In this document: one piece after another, positions 7,365 through 9,125 of the stretch
How positions within the stretch are numbered: position 1 is the stretch's first letter
Layout of the letters: every line of letters begins with the position of its first letter
Assembly: GCA_020850915.1 (NCBI GenBank)
Contig: JADZDV010000130.1
Coordinates: 1-9,125, forward strand
Direction of reading: 5' to 3'
Length of the DNA: 9,125 nucleotides
DNA from: Chloroflexota bacterium
GTDB taxonomy: Bacteria; Chloroflexota; UBA6077; JADZDV01
Position numbers and translations under genes: made by a program
Notes under the pieces: generated by a model
The model's input: the letters and a program-made list of their open reading frames with translations, nothing else
The model's database searches: none
Told to the model about the DNA's origin: nothing

Positions 7365-8720
7365 ATGGCTCTGAAACCGGCGTTCGAGCTACGCGACCCC
7401 GTCCACGGCTTGATCCGCCTGACGGAGCAGGAGCTGGCGATCGTCAGCACGCCGCCGTTCCAGCGGCTGCGGCGCATACGCCAGCTTGCCATGGCCGACC
7501 TGGTCTACCCCGGCGCCCTGCACACGCGGTTCGAGCACTCGCTGGGAACGTTGCACGTCGCGAGTCGCATCCTGGCGCGACTTGCCGAAACGAATGAGAT
7601 CCCTTCAGAAGTAGACGAGAGGGTGGTCCGCCTCGCAGCGCTGTTGCATGACATCGGGCACGGACCGTTCAGCCACGTCTCCGAGTACCTGCTGGATCGC
7701 TACTACGACCCCGGGACGGTTGGCCCGGCAGCAGTGCGCGAGAAGATCCACGAAAAGATCACCATGGACATCATCGGTCAGATTCCTGCCATCGCGGGAC
7801 GGCTGGATGACGGCGACCGTGAGCTGGTGATCGAGATCATCAGGGGCGGGCGACTCCGAGACTACCGTCGCGACATTGTGAGCAGCAACCTGGATGCTGA
7901 CAAGATGGACTACCTGCTGCGCGACGCCTACTTCGCCGGCGTGCGGTACGGCTGGTTCGACCTGGACAAGATCATCGAGTCGTTCCTGGTCCAGCGTTCC
8001 GCGGACGAGAGCTTCTTGATGGTGGCGGAGAGCGGCGTGTTCGCGGTGGAGCAGCTCATCGTCTCGAAGCACCACATGACCCAGCAGGTCTACGCGCACC
8101 GCGTCAGGGCGATCACCGATGCGATGATCGTGCGCGGCCTGGAGCTTGCACTGAGCGCCGACGAGCGGCTCCAGGCGGCGTACCGGTACGATGGAACCGC
8201 GGGACACCTGGCCCGTTACCTGGAGCTGGACGACGCGCGAGTCTCCGAGGCCGTCTTGCAGGGGCCAGACCCGCGAGCGCGCGAGATCTTCCGCCGGCTT
8301 CGCGAGCGGCGGCTCTACAAGGAGGTGGCGTTGATCCCGCTGGGCGAGGTGCCGAACGCGGTGGTTCGGAATCAGCTCCTCAAGCTGAACGACGATCGAC
8401 GGCTGGTGCTCGAGGAGCAGATTGCCGAACTCGTACACTGTGAGCCCTGGCAGGTCATCGTGCACCGGAAGACCGTGAAGAATCCAGCCTATCAGGATCT
8501 GGGGGGGCTGGATCCAGAAGAGATCTATTACGTCCGTCGCAACGGCGTCCCCGCGGCGCTGAAGGACCACCCCGAGCTGGTTATGGCCCTGCACTCCGCC
8601 TCCGAGCGGATCCATGTGATTGCGCCGCATGATCCGGCTCCTGGCGAGAGCCGCGAACTGGCAAAAGGCAGACGAGCGGAGCTGGAAGACGCCATCCGCG
8701 CGCTCGTGTACAAGTCATAG
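7365..8720 (+). CDS. SAMHD1-like HD-domain dNTP triphosphohydrolase (COG1078)
   Basis: Characterised members of this family hydrolyse dNTPs to deoxynucleosides and triphosphate and so deplete the pools needed for DNA synthesis. The protein has 451 residues, normal for bacterial COG1078 members, and no SAM domain. It opens with RDPVHGLIRLT (10-20). The HD metal ligands are all present: H58 in TRFEHSLG (54-61), H95-D96 in LLHDIGHGPFSH (93-104) and D179 in NLDADKMDYLLRD (175-187). By eye, K180 and Y183 match K312 and Y315 of human SAMHD1, and VYAHRVRAITDAMI (242-255) matches its nucleotide-binding helix, with A244 where SAMHD1 has Q375 and K235 where it has R366. The ATG directly abuts the upstream TGA (TGAATG), and no clear Shine-Dalgarno is seen, so translation is probably coupled to the methyltransferase. 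Placement between a methyltransferase and a wHTH gene suggests phage defence rather than housekeeping. Exact substrate and allosteric control are unknown. Confidence 0.93.
   Translation: MALKPAFELRDPVHGLIRLTEQELAIVSTPPFQRLRRIRQLAMADLVYPGALHTRFEHSLGTLHVASRILARLAETNEIPSEVDERVVRLAALLHDIGHGPFSHVSEYLLDRYYDPGTVGPAAVREKIHEKITMDIIGQIPAIAGRLDDGDRELVIEIIRGGRLRDYRRDIVSSNLDADKMDYLLRDAYFAGVRYGWFDLDKIIESFLVQRSADESFLMVAESGVFAVEQLIVSKHHMTQQVYAHRVRAITDAMIVRGLELALSADERLQAAYRYDGTAGHLARYLELDDARVSEAVLQGPDPRAREIFRRLRERRLYKEVALIPLGEVPNAVVRNQLLKLNDDRRLVLEEQIAELVHCEPWQVIVHRKTVKNPAYQDLGGLDPEEIYYVRRNGVPAALKDHPELVMALHSASERIHVIAPHDPAPGESRELAKGRRAELEDAIRALVYKS
8501..8507 (+). repeat. G7 homopolymer inside the HD gene
   Basis: Seven consecutive G fall across codons CTG GGG GGG, giving L-G-G near residue 380, after the catalytic core. 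The tract is a possible slippage or sequencing-error hotspot. The frame is intact here, so there is no evidence of actual phase variation. Confidence 0.5.
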
Positions 8721-8725
8721 GAGGT
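8719..8725 (+). promoter_or_regulatory. Ribosome binding site of the YwgA-like gene
   Basis: AGGAGGT overlaps the TAG stop of the HD gene and lies five bases before a GTG. It is the strongest Shine-Dalgarno in the window and selects the GTG at 8731. It also implies independent, probably higher translation of the third gene compared with the two before it. Confidence 0.85.
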
Positions 8726-8730
8726 CACCA

Positions 8731-9125
8731 GTGACGATCAACGACGCGATACTCGCCGTCATCGGCGCCTCCGGGCAGACCGGTGTGCGCGGGCGCACGC
8801 TCGTCCAGAAGAAGCTCTACTTCCTCTCCGTCCTGATGGCCGAGGACTTCGGCTTCACCTCCCACTTTTACGGCCCCTACAGCTCGCTCGTCGCGCAGCA
8901 GCTCGGCGCGCTAGTCGCCGCCGGCTTCGTCACGGAGGAGGTTGGCCTGCTGGGCCGCGGCGGACGGTTCGCCGAGGCTCGCCGGTACACCTACCGGCTG
9001 ACGGAGGCTGGTGCTGAGGTGCAGCCCTCACCCGATTCCGCGTCGGACGGATGGTTCGCCGCGATCGAAAGAGTGAACGATCATCGGATCTCTGACGACG
9101 TCGACAAGCTCTCCATCGCAGCCAA
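8731..9125 (+). CDS. YwgA-like winged-helix protein, partial at right edge
   Basis: The first 131 residues are present and the gene continues past the window. Residues 1-95 look like a winged-helix fold of the YwgA type: GRTLVQKKLYFLS (21-33) corresponds to the GRxxLQKxxYL helix, FYGPYSSLV (46-54) to the FYGPYS signature, then an LGALVAAGFV helix (58-67) and a basic beta-wing ending RRYTYRLTEAG (84-94). No membrane segment or signal peptide is seen. The function of YwgA proteins is not established to my knowledge. The fold and basic wing suggest DNA or nucleic-acid binding, perhaps as operon regulator or as adaptor for the HD dNTPase encoded just upstream. The GTG start is fixed by the AGGAGGT five bases before it. 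From memory, B. subtilis has an HD gene (ywfO) close to ywgA, which would make this a recurrent pairing. The family call is moderately sure and the role is unknown. Confidence 0.78.
   Translation, partial: MTINDAILAVIGASGQTGVRGRTLVQKKLYFLSVLMAEDFGFTSHFYGPYSSLVAQQLGALVAAGFVTEEVGLLGRGGRFAEARRYTYRLTEAGAEVQPSPDSASDGWFAAIERVNDHRISDDVDKLSIAA

Noticed and set aside
7605..8630. Antisense open frame (341 codons) opposite the HD gene
   Set aside because: It mirrors the codon pattern of the HD gene. No domain is recognised in it.

Overview
The window is a GC-rich (about two thirds by eye) stretch of bacterial chromosome with strong G/C third-position bias and long meaningless antisense ORFs. That base composition, the TTG and GTG starts and the gene content would suit Chloroflexota (Thermomicrobia-like) or Actinobacteriota. 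There is no taxonomic marker, so the assignment is tentative. No RNA gene, CRISPR array, insertion sequence, integrase or origin was seen.

Two modules point away from each other from a spacer at about 2441-2702. The left module, on the minus strand, is catabolic. A DUF1116 protein (YlbE/AllG-like) comes first, followed after a 70-base gap by a ring-opening amidohydrolase of the cyanuric acid hydrolase/barbiturase superfamily that runs off the left edge. The pair suggests opening of a cyclic ureide or imide ring, followed by carbamoyl-group handling related to the E. coli oxamate carbamoyltransferase AllFGH. The substrate is not determined by the sequence.

The right module, on the plus strand, looks like a nucleic-acid defence operon. 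It starts with a 1553-residue Eco57I-type (type IIG/COG1002) DNA adenine methyltransferase. Its N-terminal PD-(D/E)XK-like segment has lost the expected catalytic E-x-K (Q-A-Y here), while its methylation motifs are intact. Abutting it with no gap (TGAATG) is a SAMHD1-like HD-domain dNTP triphosphohydrolase with all four metal ligands. Next, behind a perfect Shine-Dalgarno, is a YwgA-like winged-helix protein cut by the right edge. A methyltransferase with a probably dead nuclease, co-transcribed with a dNTPase and a small possible regulator, is the most interesting content. It could be a stand-alone anti-phage system, or the start of a larger DISARM/BREX-like locus continuing beyond the window.

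The spacer holds a perfect 7-base inverted repeat upstream of the methyltransferase and a weak candidate -10 box.
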